Shown piece by piece: positions 1-8,446 of a DNA stretch of 12,686 nt (within the stretch, counting starts at the first letter, position 1; each line of letters starts with the position of its first letter). The stretch spans positions 1 through 12,686 of the forward strand of contig CANNNB010000050.1 in NCBI GenBank assembly GCA_947505995.1. The letters run 5' to 3'. Position numbers and translations under genes: made by a program. The DNA is from Comamonadaceae bacterium (GTDB lineage Bacteria > Pseudomonadota > Gammaproteobacteria > Burkholderiales > Burkholderiaceae). Under the pieces are notes generated by a model. It was not told the DNA's origin. It searched no databases and saw only the letters and a program-made list of their open reading frames with translations.

Positions 1-1542
1 CACAATGGCGCGGTGCAGCATGACGGGGCGATGACGGCCACCGTCCTCCCCTACATATTCGGCATCAAGGCGCTCCGCCATAGAAAAGTCGACCTGAATG
101 GTGCCGCACTGCCACTGACGGCCAATGGCGTCTTTCAGGGTGTACTCAATTTTGGGGCCATAAAAAGCACCATCCCCTGGAGAAATTTCAAATTCGCAGT
201 TGGAAGCGCGCAAACTTTCCATGAGCGCATGTTCGGCTTTGTCCCAAATTTCATCTGCGCCAATGCGCTGAGCGGGACGCGTGGCCACTTTGTAAATGAT
301 GTCGGTAAAGCCAAAGTCTTTGTAAACTTTTTGCAATAGCGTGGTGAAGTTGACGCTCTCAGGCAAGATTTGGTCTTCGGTACAAAAAATGTGGCCATCG
401 TCCTGGGTAAATCCGCGAACACGCATGATGCCGTGCAAGCCGCCCGTGGGCTCGTTGCGGTGACACTGGCCAAACTCACCGTAGCGCAGGGGCAAATCAC
501 GATAGCTCTTCATGCCCTGCTTGAAGATCAAAATGTGGCCGGGGCAGTTCATGGGCTTCAAAGCGTAATCACGCTTCTCTGACTCAGTGGTGAACATATT
601 TTCGCGGTACTTGTCCCAGTGACCTGTTTTTTCCCACAAAGATTTGTCAATGATCTGCGGCCCCTTCACTTCTTGGTAGCCGTTATCTTGGTAAACAGCG
701 CGCATGTACTGCTCCACCTTTTGCCAAACAGACCAACCCTTGGGATGCCAGAACACCAAGCCTGGTGCGTGTTCATCAATGTGAAACAAATCGAGTTCAC
801 GACCTAACTTGCGGTGATCGCGCTTTTCGGCCTCTTCCAATTGGGTGAGGTGGTTTTGCAAATCTTCTTTGCTGGTCCAAGCCGTGCCGTAAATGCGTTG
901 CAGCATTTCGTTTTTGCTGTCGCCGCGCCAATAAGCGCCAGCCAGTTTCATGAGTTTGAAGTGCTTGAGCTTGCCTGTACTGGGCACGTGAGGGCCGCGG
1001 CATAAATCTTCAAACGCACCTTCTTTGTACAAACTCACATCTTCGTTGGAAGGAATGCTGCCAATGATTTCTGCTTTGTAGTGCTCGCCCAGACCTTTGA
1101 AATACGCCACAGCCTCATCACTGGGCAACACACGGCGAAGCACCGGCTCGTCTTTGTTGGCCAATTCGGTCATGCGCTTTTCAATGGCAGCCAAATCTTC
1201 TAACGTGAAAGGACGGCTGTAGGAAAAATCATAGTAAAAACCGTTTTCAATGACAGGGCCAATGGTGACCTGTGCATCAGGGTACAAATCTTTGACGGCA
1301 TAAGCCAGCAAGTGAGCCGTGGAGTGACGCACCACTTCAAGTCCATCGGCATCCTTGGCCGTGATGATGGCAAGCTGGGCATTGCGGGTCATGCTGAAAC
1401 TTGTGTCCACCACTTTGCCATCTACTTTGCCAGCCAAGGCGGCTTTGGCCAAGCCTGCGCCAATGGACGCAGCAACCTCTGCCACGGTGACGGGACCGGG
1501 AAATTCACGCAATGAACCGTCTGGAAGTGTGATCTGAACCAT
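1..1542 (-). CDS. thrS: Threonyl-tRNA synthetase, partial (C-terminus beyond left edge)
   Basis: Cytoplasmic class II aminoacyl-tRNA synthetase that joins threonine to tRNA-Thr and edits mischarged serine. I translated the minus strand from 1542; 514 codons are open without a frameshift, against about 635-640 in the whole protein, so the anticodon-binding domain is missing. Visible in order: an N-terminal TGS domain beginning [10 protein letters not shown]; the editing domain with HSTAH (His73, His77) and CRGPH (Cys181, His185); and the catalytic core with MNCPGH (Cys333), motif 2 around [18 protein letters not shown] (His384) and MLHRAI (His510). Cys333, His384 and His510 correspond to the family's zinc ligands. 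The ATG at 1542 matches the usual start of the family, but no good Shine-Dalgarno sequence precedes it; a T-rich stretch lies there instead. aceA lies upstream on the same strand, behind a terminator. The identification is secure. Confidence 0.97.
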   Translation of the reverse strand, partial: MVQITLPDGSLREFPGPVTVAEVAASIGAGLAKAALAGKVDGKVVDTSFSMTRNAQLAIITAKDADGLEVVRHSTAHLLAYAVKDLYPDAQVTIGPVIENGFYYDFSYSRPFTLEDLAAIEKRMTELANKDEPVLRRVLPSDEAVAYFKGLGEHYKAEIIGSIPSNEDVSLYKEGAFEDLCRGPHVPSTGKLKHFKLMKLAGAYWRGDSKNEMLQRIYGTAWTSKEDLQNHLTQLEEAEKRDHRKLGRELDLFHIDEHAPGLVFWHPKGWSVWQKVEQYMRAVYQDNGYQEVKGPQIIDKSLWEKTGHWDKYRENMFTTESEKRDYALKPMNCPGHILIFKQGMKSYRDLPLRYGEFGQCHRNEPTGGLHGIMRVRGFTQDDGHIFCTEDQILPESVNFTTLLQKVYKDFGFTDIIYKVATRPAQRIGADEIWDKAEHALMESLRASNCEFEISPGDGAFYGPKIEYTLKDAIGRQWQCGTIQVDFSMAERLDAEYVGEDGGRHRPVMLHRAIV

Positions 1543-1586
1543 GTTCGAACTGAAAAAAAGAAGGCGCCATGAAGACGCCATAAATG

Positions 1587-1612
1587 AAAAACGCGGCATT
1601 TGCCGCGTTTTC
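1587..1612 (-). terminator. Rho-independent terminator after aceA
   Basis: A perfect 11-bp inverted repeat (arms 1588-1598 and 1601-1611, core CGCGGCA/TGCCGCG) with a tiny loop. Read on the minus strand, the stem ends in a T run. It lies 46 bp past the aceA stop and upstream of thrS, so it should end the aceA transcript and separate it from thrS. The T run is better on the minus strand than on the plus strand. Confidence 0.85.
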
Positions 1613-1657
1613 AAACGCTCAAGCCAGATTTTACGCTTTGCCTGAGGTATTTTTCGA

Positions 1658-2977
1658 TCAGTGGAATTGTTCTTCTTCAGTAGAACCAGTCAAAGCTGTG
1701 ACGCTTGAGCGTCCGCCTTGAATGACAGTGGTCAATTCGTCAAAGTAACCTGTACCCACTTCTTGCTGGTGCGAGACGAAAGAATAACCGCGGTCTCGGG
1801 CTGCAAATTCAGGCTCTTGCACCTTCTCAACGTAGGCAGACATGCCGCGCTGAACGTAGGCTTGTGCCAAGTCAAACATGTTGTACCACATGGAATGAAT
1901 GCCAGCCAATGTGATGAATTGGTACTTGTAACCCATGGCACCCAGTTCTTTTTGGAATTTGGCGATGGTGGCATCGTCCAAGTTTTTCTTCCAATTGAAC
2001 GAGGGTGAGCAGTTATAAGCCAACATTTTGCCGGGGTGCTTTTTGTGAACCGCTTCAGCAAACTTGCGCGCAAATTCCAAATCTGGCGTACCTGTTTCGC
2101 ACCACACCAAATCGGCATACTCTGCATAAGCCACTGCGCGGCTGATGGCTTGTTCCATGCCCTTTTTGGTTTTATAGAAACCTTCAGCGGTGCGCTCACC
2201 TGTCAGGAATGGCTTGTCGTTTTCGTCGTAGTCACTGGTGAGCAAGTCGGCAGCTTCTGCATCTGTTCTTGCAATGACCAAAGTAGGAACACCGCAAACA
2301 TCAGCCGCCATGCGGGCTGCAATCAATTTCTGGCAAGCCTCGATGGTAGGCACCAACACTTTACCGCCCATGTGGCCGCACTTCTTCACAGAAGCCAATT
2401 GATCCTCAAAGTGAACACCGCCTGCACCAGCCGCAATCATGGCCTTCATCAATTCGAAAGCATTGAGCACACCACCGAAACCAGCCTCAGCATCGGCCAC
2501 GATGGGTGCAAAGTAATCTGTGTAGTCTTTGTCGCCAGGGTTGGTGCCTTTAGACCATTGAATTTCGTCCGCACGGCGGAAGCTGTTATTGATGCGCTCA
2601 ACAACCTTAGGCACTGAATCTACGGGATAAAGAGACTGGTCAGGGTACATAGAGGCGTATGAGTTGTTGTCTGCAGCAACTTGCCACCCTGACAAATAAA
2701 TGGCCTTGATGCCAGCCTTCACTTGCTGCATGGCTTGTCCACCAGTAAGTGCGCCCAAGCAATTGACATAAGGCTCGTTGTGAAGCAAGTCCCAGAGCTT
2801 TTCAGCACCGCGGTGTGCCAGGGTGTGCTCAATGGGAAAAGAACCGCGTAAACGCACGACATCTGCTGCTGAGTAACCGCGCTTGATGCCTTTCCAACGG
2901 GGATTGGTGGCCCAATCTTTTTCCAAAGCGGCAATTTGTTGTTCACGACTGAGTTGTTCAACAATATTTTGTGGCAT
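1658..2977 (-). CDS. aceA: Isocitrate lyase
   Basis: Cleaves isocitrate to succinate and glyoxylate, the first step of the glyoxylate shunt, which allows growth on acetate and fatty acids. The 439-residue protein follows the E. coli enzyme (434 residues) closely along its length. Visible motifs include SLGALTGG-type residues near 72-80 (here CLGALTGG), [29 protein letters not shown], and the catalytic loop KKCGH at 198-202 with Cys200, followed by [11 protein letters not shown]. The C-terminus has the usual TGSTEE ending. I chose the ATG at 2977 because AAGGA lies 7 nt ahead of it and it fits family length. An in-frame GTG at 3037 would add 20 residues but has no ribosome binding site. No malate synthase or isocitrate dehydrogenase kinase gene is next to it. 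Palindromes upstream suggest operator control. Confidence 0.97.
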   Translation of the reverse strand: MPQNIVEQLSREQQIAALEKDWATNPRWKGIKRGYSAADVVRLRGSFPIEHTLAHRGAEKLWDLLHNEPYVNCLGALTGGQAMQQVKAGIKAIYLSGWQVAADNNSYASMYPDQSLYPVDSVPKVVERINNSFRRADEIQWSKGTNPGDKDYTDYFAPIVADAEAGFGGVLNAFELMKAMIAAGAGGVHFEDQLASVKKCGHMGGKVLVPTIEACQKLIAARMAADVCGVPTLVIARTDAEAADLLTSDYDENDKPFLTGERTAEGFYKTKKGMEQAISRAVAYAEYADLVWCETGTPDLEFARKFAEAVHKKHPGKMLAYNCSPSFNWKKNLDDATIAKFQKELGAMGYKYQFITLAGIHSMWYNMFDLAQAYVQRGMSAYVEKVQEPEFAARDRGYSFVSHQQEVGTGYFDELTTVIQGGRSSVTALTGSTEEEQFH

Positions 2978-3050
2978 GACGATTTCCTTACTTGTGGTTG
3001 ATGTTGAGGCCAATTCATTCAATGAACTCTTTGGCACTGGTTGAAATTTT

Positions 3051-3097
3051 ATGTCTTATAGAAGACCATATAAAATTCTTATGTCTTATATAAGATA
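3051..3097 (-). promoter_or_regulatory. Two phased palindromic operator candidates upstream of aceA
   Basis: Two dyads share the exact 10-mer ATGTCTTATA (3051-3060 and 3081-3090). Site A, 3053-3066, is GTCTT-4nt-AAGAC. Site B, 3084-3095, is the perfect palindrome TCTTATATAAGA. Their centres lie exactly 30 bp apart, close to three helical turns, so two dimers would sit on about the same DNA face. They lie 76-118 bp before the aceA start, and AT-rich -10-like hexamers on the minus strand (TATAAG, TAAAAT) overlap or adjoin site A. Repression of aceA by a dimeric helix-turn-helix regulator, for example of the GntR family, is an inference; no regulator gene is in the window. Confidence 0.6.
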
Positions 3098-3135
3098 AAT
3101 ATTTTTACAATTAAAATCAACAAGTTATAAGTTAA

Positions 3136-3220
3136 ATTTCTCATTGCAAAATTTCATTTCTCATATTGAGAAATTTTGATGCAATGCAACATGGCTGTAT
3201 TTCACATTAAGAAATGAAAT
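3136..3220. promoter_or_regulatory. Nested dyads in the aceA/SWIB intergenic region
   Basis: The 456 bp between aceA and the SWIB gene hold no convincing gene. In their middle, ATTTCTCA occurs at 3136-3143 and again at 3156-3163, 20 bp apart, and its complement TGAGAAAT lies at 3167-3174. The last two form a 19-bp palindrome with a 3-nt centre. Around it CATTGCA (3142-3148) and TGCAATG (3180-3186) form a second, nearly concentric dyad. A weaker dyad, ATTTCA/TGAAAT, follows at 3199-3220. This arrangement suggests one or more protein binding sites serving either divergent gene. The identity of the binding protein is unknown. Confidence 0.45.
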
Positions 3221-3342
3221 TTCCAAATTGAAAATCACGAAATGCAGTGACTCGCCACAACAAGAACGGACACAAGTCAAATCGGAATCTTCCTCGAGAG
3301 GGATATCTACAACAACATGGGTAAAAAAAACTTCATTTCCCC

Positions 3343-3371
3343 TTGGAAACAGCACTTTTCTCCTTTAGCAT
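3343..3371 (+). promoter_or_regulatory. Candidate sigma-70 promoter for the SWIB gene
   Basis: TTGGAA at 3343-3348 and TAGCAT at 3366-3371 are separated by 17 bp. Each matches the consensus at four of six positions. Transcription would start near 3378, giving a leader of about 56 nt. This is the best-spaced pair I found upstream of the gene, but it is only a moderate match. Confidence 0.4.
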
Positions 3372-3378
3372 CCCCTCT

Positions 3379-3400
3379 GCCGGATAAATAAGTTTCCGGC
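3379..3400 (+). other. Stem-loop at the predicted 5' end of the SWIB mRNA
   Basis: GCCGGA (3379-3384) and TCCGGC (3395-3400) form a perfect 6-bp stem around an AT-rich 10-nt loop. If the promoter at 3343-3371 is used, this hairpin would sit at the extreme 5' end of the transcript, where such structures often protect mRNA from decay. It has no T run, so it is not a terminator. The role is inferred. Confidence 0.4.
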
Positions 3401-3433
3401 TGTGAACCAACTTCCGACCTAAGGAATTTCAAA

Positions 3434-3868
3434 ATGGCAACTGCAAAAAAATCTCCGGCAAAAAAAGCTGCTCCTGCAAAGAAGGCAGCACCCGCCAAAA
3501 AACCCGTAGCTAAAAAAGCTGCTCCCGCAAAGAAAGCTGCGCCAGCCAAAAAAGCTGCTCCAGCCAAGAAAGCTGCTCCAGCCAAAAAGCCAGCAGCTAA
3601 AAAAGCCCCAGCTAAGAAGCGCACTCCAAACGCTGCTTTCATGAAGGCTTTAACACCTAGCGCCGCTTTGGCCGCTGTGGTGGGTGCAGCTCCCCTGCCG
3701 CGTACAGAAGTCGTGAGAAAGATGTGGATTTACATCAAGAAACACGGCCTGCAAGACGCGGTGAACAAGCGCAACATCAACGCTGATGACAAGCTCAAGG
3801 CCGTTTTCGGCAAAGCTCAAGTCACCATGTTTGAGTTGGCTGGCTTGATTGGCAAACACTTGAAGTAA
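3434..3868 (+). CDS. SWIB/MDM2-domain protein with histone H1-like lysine/alanine tail
   Basis: A 144-residue, very basic protein. Residues 1-63 are almost only Ala, Lys and Pro, built from AAPAKK-type repeats like those of bacterial histone H1-like proteins. Residues about 72-144 form a single SWIB domain: it begins LTPSAALAAVVG, has PLPRTEVVRKMWIYIKKHGLQ in its centre, then NADDKLKAVFGK and a C-terminal helix ending IGKHLK. In eukaryotes SWIB belongs to chromatin remodelling complexes, and in Chlamydia it occurs alone or fused to topoisomerase I. A lysine tail joined to SWIB suggests a nucleoid-associated DNA-binding protein, but its bacterial role is not established. The ATG has AAGGA 8 nt upstream. 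The gene stands alone between its own promoter region and a strong terminator. The domain call is confident; the function is inferred. Confidence 0.9.
   Translation: MATAKKSPAKKAAPAKKAAPAKKPVAKKAAPAKKAAPAKKAAPAKKAAPAKKPAAKKAPAKKRTPNAAFMKALTPSAALAAVVGAAPLPRTEVVRKMWIYIKKHGLQDAVNKRNINADDKLKAVFGKAQVTMFELAGLIGKHLK
3467..3589 (+). repeat. 18-bp coding repeats for AAPAKK units
   Basis: Six near-identical 18-bp units encode AAPAKK at protein residues 12-17, 18-23 and 29-52, interrupted once by PVAKK. The units differ mainly at third codon positions (GCT/GCG/GCA, CCA/CCC/CCT, AAA/AAG). The last three, ending at 3589, differ from one another at only two or three bases. Such repeats can expand or contract by slippage or recombination without breaking the frame. 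Confidence 0.85.
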
Positions 3869-3885
3869 TTCAGTGTTTATCAAAT

Positions 3886-3916
3886 AAAAAAAGCCGGGTC
3901 ACCCCGGCTTTTTTTT
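3886..3916. terminator. Bidirectional terminator between convergent genes
   Basis: A GC-rich 6-bp stem (GCCGGG at 3893-3898, CCCGGC at 3903-3908) with a TCAC loop is flanked by seven A residues on the left and eight T residues on the right. It therefore works as an intrinsic terminator in both directions. It lies 17 bp after the SWIB stop and 13 bp after the stop of the opposing thiamine-pyrophosphate enzyme gene, and should end both transcripts. Confidence 0.95.
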
Positions 3917-3929
3917 GGGCCATTGCAGC

Positions 3930-5681
3930 TCACTTTGTTTTCAAAGCATTTTGTGTGATGGCGGATAAAGTTCCGCGCGTCGTGATGACTTCGGGGTCAA
4001 GCATGATTTCGATCAAGGTGCCTTGGTCGCGCTCCAATGCAGCCTTCATTGCGGGCTCAAACTCTTGGGTTTTAGAAATTCGTACACCCTCATACCCATA
4101 AGCTTTGGCTAAATTGGCGAAGTTTGGATTGTTCAAATGAGAGCCCATGTTGTGGGTTGGAAAATCTCGCTCCTGATGCATCCTGATGGTACCGAACATG
4201 CCATTGTTCAAGAGCACCACGATCGATTTCGCACCATGCTGCGTTGCTGTCGCCAGTTCTTGTCCGTTCATGAGGAAATCACCATCGCCTGAAATGGTGA
4301 AGGCCACTCGACCCGTCAGTATCGAAGCGGCAATACCGGCAGGCACGCCGTAGCCCATGGCACCCACAGTGGGGGCAAGTTGGGTTTTAAAACCTTTGCT
4401 GAGCCCGTGGTGCTTGAAATATCGATGAACCCAACTTGCAAAGTTACCTGCGCCATTGGTCAGCACAGCATCTGCAGGTAAAAGCCTCTGAAGCACTGAA
4501 ACAACTTCTGGCATGTTGACAAGGCCGTTTTCAGAGTCGGCAGGCAGACCGGCTAAAGCCTGCGGCTGGGTGTTGGTAAGGTAATCTGCGTTGGCTTGTG
4601 CTGTCCAGTCGGTCCAAGGCAGGTTGGGCGGCGCGGTTAGAACTTCCAAGCTTCGGGCTGCAGCATTCATGGTGGCACAAATGGCCAAATCTGCGTGGTA
4701 AACCCGATTCAACTCCTCAGCACTGGCATGAATATGAACCAACTTTTGCTTGGGTTTTGGGACCTCCAACAAGGTGTAGGCGCTGGTGGTCATTTCGCCT
4801 AAGCGCGGTCCAATGGCAATGATTAAGTCGCTTTCCTTAATTCGCTGTGACAGTTTGGGGTTGATGCCAATACCCACATCGCCCGCATACAGGGGGTGGA
4901 AATTGTCAAACGTGTCTTGAAAACGAAAGGCATTGCCCACGGGCAATTGCCAATTTTCAGCAAAACGCTGAAGCGCCTGCGCTGACTTAGGCGTCCACCC
5001 ACCGCCACCGGCAATCACAAATGGTTTTGTTGAAGACAGCAGCATTTCCCGAAGTTGTCGCAAGCTGCCCGGATCGCTCCAAGCTTCAACTGGCACCAAC
5101 TGAGCCAGCGGCCGAGCAGACACTTCATGGGTGAGCATGTCTTCAGGCAAAACAAGCACCACGGGTCCAGGCCGCCCGTTCATGGCAGTGGCAAAGGCGC
5201 GAGACACATACTCAGGAATGCGTTTGGCATCGTCAATTCGCTCAACTCGTTTGGCCATGCCCTTGGTGCTGGGGCCAAAGAAAGCGCAAAAGTCGACTTC
5301 TTGGAAAGCCTCACGGTCGCGGGTGTCAGAGGCTACATCGCCCACAAACAAGACCATGGGTGTGGAATCCTGAAACGCCGTATGAACGCCAATAGAGGCG
5401 TTGGTTGCCCCAGGCCCTCGGGTTACAAAACAAACGCCTGGACGGCCCGTTAAACGGCCTTGCGCATCTGCCATGAAGGCAGCCCCGCCCTCTTGCCGGC
5501 AGGTGACAAACTGAATTTGGTCCTGGTACTTGTGAAAACCATCGAGAACAGCCAAGTAGCTTTCCCCAGGCACCCCAAAGGCGTGGGTCACACCTTGTGC
5601 AATGAGGCACTCCACCAAGAGGTGGCCCCCCATTTGAGATGGGGACTCAGCTTCTTGAAGTTTGACTTTTTGATCGCTCAT
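3930..5681 (-). CDS. Thiamine pyrophosphate-dependent enzyme, acetolactate synthase family
   Basis: A 583-residue cytoplasmic enzyme with the three-domain layout of acetolactate synthase, pyruvate oxidase and related enzymes. The N-terminal PYR domain has FGVPGES near 35-41, the conserved cofactor-activating glutamate in CRQEGGAA (Glu64), and GPGATN at 89-94. A middle domain follows around 200-345. The C-terminal PP domain has the metal/cofactor motif GDGDF at 465-469 and NN at 492-493. Length and motifs fit the family, but the substrate cannot be read from sequence. No ilvH-like small subunit gene is nearby, so this is probably not the housekeeping IlvB; an oxo-acid decarboxylase or ligase with another substrate is possible. 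The ATG at 5681 follows GAGG by only 4 nt. clpB ends 69 bp upstream on the same strand with no visible terminator, so some read-through is likely. Confidence 0.88.
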   Translation of the reverse strand: MSDQKVKLQEAESPSQMGGHLLVECLIAQGVTHAFGVPGESYLAVLDGFHKYQDQIQFVTCRQEGGAAFMADAQGRLTGRPGVCFVTRGPGATNASIGVHTAFQDSTPMVLFVGDVASDTRDREAFQEVDFCAFFGPSTKGMAKRVERIDDAKRIPEYVSRAFATAMNGRPGPVVLVLPEDMLTHEVSARPLAQLVPVEAWSDPGSLRQLREMLLSSTKPFVIAGGGGWTPKSAQALQRFAENWQLPVGNAFRFQDTFDNFHPLYAGDVGIGINPKLSQRIKESDLIIAIGPRLGEMTTSAYTLLEVPKPKQKLVHIHASAEELNRVYHADLAICATMNAAARSLEVLTAPPNLPWTDWTAQANADYLTNTQPQALAGLPADSENGLVNMPEVVSVLQRLLPADAVLTNGAGNFASWVHRYFKHHGLSKGFKTQLAPTVGAMGYGVPAGIAASILTGRVAFTISGDGDFLMNGQELATATQHGAKSIVVLLNNGMFGTIRMHQERDFPTHNMGSHLNNPNFANLAKAYGYEGVRISKTQEFEPAMKAALERDQGTLIEIMLDPEVITTRGTLSAITQNALKTK

Positions 5682-5688
5682 AGGGCCT

Positions 5689-5718
5689 CGTATAGTGATG
5701 GCCGCATGATACTTTCAA
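5689..5718 (-). promoter_or_regulatory. Candidate promoter for the TPP enzyme gene
   Basis: On the minus strand TTGAAA (5718-5713) is followed after 18 bp by TATACG (5694-5689); CTATAC gives a 17-bp spacer. The -10 overlaps the weak GAGG ribosome binding site and ends only 7 nt before the ATG, so the transcript would have almost no leader. It is a plausible but unproven promoter; the gene might instead be expressed from clpB. Confidence 0.4.
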
Positions 5719-5750
5719 AGCGCCTGGGTCATCTGCTCTTGGCTGCTTCT

Positions 5751-8351
5751 TTAATTTACAACCCGACCGAATTTAAAGACGCCAGGTTCATTGACAGGGT
5801 CGACATCGACAGGAATGACTGACTTGGGTAAGAACTTGCCTTCCAAAAGCAATTTGGACAAGGGGTTTTCGATGCGTTGCTGAACGGCGCGTTTCAGCGG
5901 ACGTGCACCATAGACAGGGTCAAATCCCACCTTGGCCAATTCAGCCACCGCAGCAGTCGACACCTCCAAATACAAATCCATCTTGGCCAATCTGGCTTGC
6001 AAAATTTGCAACTGAATTTTGGCAATCGATTCAATGTGCTTGGCATCTAAACTGTGGAACACAACCGTTTCGTCAATTCGGTTTAAAAATTCAGGGCGGA
6101 AGTGGTTTTTAAGTTCACCCCAAACAGCTTCTTTGATGTCTTCGTTGGGGACGCCCACCATGGCTTGAATTAGATGCGAGCCAATGTTGGAAGTCATCAC
6201 GATGACGGTGTTTTTAAAGTCTACTGTGCGCCCTTGGCCGTCAGTCAGTCGGCCATCGTCTAGCACCTGCAACAAAACATTGAACACATCAGGATGTGCC
6301 TTTTCAACCTCATCCAACAAAAGCACAGAATAAGGTTTACGGCGTACCGCTTCGGTTAAATAACCCCCCTCTTCATAGCCAACATAGCCCGGCGGTGCAC
6401 CGATGAGTCGCGCCACCGAGTGTTTTTCCATGAACTCACTCATGTCCATGCGAATGAGGTGATCTTCACTGTCAAATAAGAACCCTGCCAGGGCTTTGCA
6501 CAACTCGGTTTTACCAACGCCTGTAGGGCCCAAGAATAAAAAAGAGCCCGTCGGTCTTTGCGGATCAGACAAGCCTGAGCGTGATCGGCGAATAGCATGA
6601 GATACAGCCGCAATGGCTTCATCTTGCCCCACCACTCGCTCGTGCAACTTGACCTCCATTTGCAACAGTTTTTCGCGCTCGCCCTGCATCATTTTGGAAA
6701 CTGGGATGCCCGTTGCACGGCTGACCACTTCAGCAATTTCCTCTGCGCCCACCTGAGTGCGCAACAGGCGCGGTGCAGCGCCAGCTAAAGGATTAAGTTC
6801 ATTGGCTTGTGTTTCTTTCAGTAGCTTTTCGAGCTCTGGTAATTTGCCGTATTGCAGCTCGGCTACTTTATTGAAATCGCCCTTGCGTGTGAGCTCCTCA
6901 ATTTGCTGACGCAGTTGGTCAATCTTCTCTCTGACGTTTTGACTTCCCTGAGCTTGGGCTTTTTCAGTCTTCCAAATCTCTTCCAAATCAGCCGCTTGTT
7001 TTTTCAAACTCACGATTTCTTCTTCTATCAAACCCAAACGTTTTTGCGAAGCCTCATCAGTTTCTTTTTTAACCGCTTCACGTTCAATTTGAAGTTGAAT
7101 CAAGCGCCTGTCAAGCTTGTCTATCACTTCGGGCTTTGAATCAATTTCAATTTTGATTTTCGAGGCGGCCTCGTCAATCAAGTCGATGGCTTTGTCGGGC
7201 AAAAACCGGTCTGTGATGTAGCGATGACTCAGTTCGGCCGCAGCCACGATGGCTGGATCTGTTATGTCAACGCCATGGTGAATTTCATATTTTTCTTGCA
7301 GGCCGCGCAGAATGGCAATGGTGGCCTCCACACTGGGTTCACCTACCAAAATTTTTTGAAAACGCCGCTCAAGCGCTGCGTCTTTTTCAATGTACTTGCG
7401 ATATTCATCTAGGGTGGTTGCGCCCACACAATGCAACTCCCCGCGCGCCAATGCCGGTTTCAGCATATTGCCAGCGTCCATCGCGCCTTCGGCCTTGCCT
7501 GCCCCCACCATGGTGTGCAATTCATCAATGAAGACGATGGTCTGCCCCTCGTCTTTGGCCAACTCATTCAGGACAGACTTCAAACGTTCTTCAAATTCCC
7601 CCCGAAATTTGGCGCCAGCAAGTAAAGAAGCCATGTCCAAAGACAAAACCCGCTTGCCTTTCAATGAATCGGGCACCTCGCCAGCCACAATGCGTTGAGC
7701 CAAACCCTCCACAATGGCGGTCTTGCCGACACCTGGCTCACCAATGAGAACAGGATTGTTTTTGGTACGACGTTGCAGAACCTGTATTGCCCTGCGAATT
7801 TCATCATCCCGGCCAATCACAGGATCAAGCTTGCCCATGCGAGCGCGCTCTGTTAAATCCAAACAATATTTTTTAAGAGACTCGCGTTGGCCCTCTGCGT
7901 CTGCACTGTTCACACTTTGCCCTCCTCGAACGGCATCCACCGCCGCCTCTAAACTTTGACGGCTCAAGCCCGCAGCCTTGACGGTGCGCGTCAACTCAGA
8001 CTTGCCATCGGCGAGGGCCAGTAGAAAGAGTTCGCTGGCGACAAATGCATCACCTCTTTTGAGGGACTCTTTTTCGGCGGCCTGAAGCAATTTAACCAGT
8101 TCAGGTCCGACTTGAACTTGATCTTGGCCCGTTACCTGTGGCAAACGCTCTACCGCCGCAATGGCTGCCGACAAGAGCGCTGTGATATTCACGCTTGCTC
8201 TTTGAAGCAGGGCCTTGGGGCCATCTTGCTGCTGCAACATGGCCAACAACACGTGTGCCGGATCGATGTAAGCGTGATCTTTGCCCAAGGCCAAGCTCTG
8301 AGCGTCGCCCAGTGCTTCTTGAAACTTGGTGGTTAGTTTGTCCATTCGCAT
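5751..8351 (-). CDS. clpB: ATP-dependent chaperone ClpB (protein disaggregase)
   Basis: A hexameric AAA+ disaggregase that pulls polypeptides out of aggregates together with DnaK/DnaJ/GrpE in the cytoplasm. The 866-residue product (857 in E. coli) is intact. In order: the N-terminal Clp repeat domain (about 1-145); AAA1 with Walker A GEPGVGKT (204-211), Walker B VFIDELH (273-279) and the Arg pair at 329-330; the coiled-coil middle domain (about 400-525), which marks ClpB rather than ClpA or ClpC; AAA2 with GPTGVGKT (608-615), pore loop GYVGYE (655-660) and Walker B LLLDE (677-681); and a C-terminal region containing [10 protein letters not shown]. The ATG at 8351 has AGGAG 6 nt upstream. The start region reads MRMDKL, as in the family. 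A heat-shock promoter lies directly upstream. The C-terminal tail after residue 840 is slightly longer than in E. coli. Confidence 0.98.
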   Translation of the reverse strand: MRMDKLTTKFQEALGDAQSLALGKDHAYIDPAHVLLAMLQQQDGPKALLQRASVNITALLSAAIAAVERLPQVTGQDQVQVGPELVKLLQAAEKESLKRGDAFVASELFLLALADGKSELTRTVKAAGLSRQSLEAAVDAVRGGQSVNSADAEGQRESLKKYCLDLTERARMGKLDPVIGRDDEIRRAIQVLQRRTKNNPVLIGEPGVGKTAIVEGLAQRIVAGEVPDSLKGKRVLSLDMASLLAGAKFRGEFEERLKSVLNELAKDEGQTIVFIDELHTMVGAGKAEGAMDAGNMLKPALARGELHCVGATTLDEYRKYIEKDAALERRFQKILVGEPSVEATIAILRGLQEKYEIHHGVDITDPAIVAAAELSHRYITDRFLPDKAIDLIDEAASKIKIEIDSKPEVIDKLDRRLIQLQIEREAVKKETDEASQKRLGLIEEEIVSLKKQAADLEEIWKTEKAQAQGSQNVREKIDQLRQQIEELTRKGDFNKVAELQYGKLPELEKLLKETQANELNPLAGAAPRLLRTQVGAEEIAEVVSRATGIPVSKMMQGEREKLLQMEVKLHERVVGQDEAIAAVSHAIRRSRSGLSDPQRPTGSFLFLGPTGVGKTELCKALAGFLFDSEDHLIRMDMSEFMEKHSVARLIGAPPGYVGYEEGGYLTEAVRRKPYSVLLLDEVEKAHPDVFNVLLQVLDDGRLTDGQGRTVDFKNTVIVMTSNIGSHLIQAMVGVPNEDIKEAVWGELKNHFRPEFLNRIDETVVFHSLDAKHIESIAKIQLQILQARLAKMDLYLEVSTAAVAELAKVGFDPVYGARPLKRAVQQRIENPLSKLLLEGKFLPKSVIPVDVDPVNEPGVFKFGRVVN

Positions 8352-8373
8352 CTGAAACTCCTATTCAACTTCA

Positions 8374-8401
8374 ATTTGGGTCAATTAGGCTATTTTTCAA
8401 G
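8374..8401 (-). promoter_or_regulatory. Heat-shock (sigma-32 type) promoter of clpB
   Basis: Read on the minus strand, CTTGAAA (8401-8395) is a perfect match to the sigma-32 -35 element. After a 14-bp spacer comes CCCAAAT (8380-8374), close to the -10 consensus CCCCATNT. Transcription would start near 8367, about 15 nt before the clpB ATG and just ahead of its AGGAG. Spacing, sequence and downstream gene all agree. Sigma-32 control of clpB is well established in E. coli; here it is inferred from the match. Confidence 0.75.
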
Positions 8402-8440
8402 AGCCCGCAGCAATTGAGCCGCGCAAACCCTCTCTGGCCT

Positions 8441-8446
8441 TAAAAT
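8441..8446 (+). promoter_or_regulatory. Candidate -10 element placed for leaderless transcription
   Basis: TAAAAT at 8441-8446 matches the sigma-70 -10 at five of six positions and ends 6 nt before the ATG at 8453. Transcription would then start at or next to the start codon. No good -35 lies at the usual spacing; the nearest TTGAGC (8414-8419) is 21 bp away. No Shine-Dalgarno sequence precedes the ATG, which fits a leaderless message. Confidence 0.35.

Noticed and set aside
2036..2617. 193-codon open frame on the plus strand
   Set aside because: It lies wholly antisense to aceA, shows no recognisable motif and has Cys/His-rich composition typical of a reversed frame.
2978..3037. Twenty-residue N-terminal extension of isocitrate lyase from a GTG at 3037
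   Set aside because: No ribosome binding site precedes the GTG, whereas the ATG at 2977 has AAGGA at 7 nt and gives the normal length of the family.
3161..3355. 64-codon minus-strand frame in the aceA/SWIB gap
   Set aside because: No family resemblance, no supporting ribosome binding site that I could see, and it crosses the dyads and candidate SWIB promoter.
3467..3589. Repeat block considered as a CRISPR array
   Set aside because: Units are contiguous, have no spacers and keep a coding frame.
3307..3642. Ala/Phe/Gly-rich open frame on the minus strand, resembling a membrane protein
   Set aside because: It is the reverse complement of the AAPAKK codons, whose repeats create a false hydrophobic pattern.
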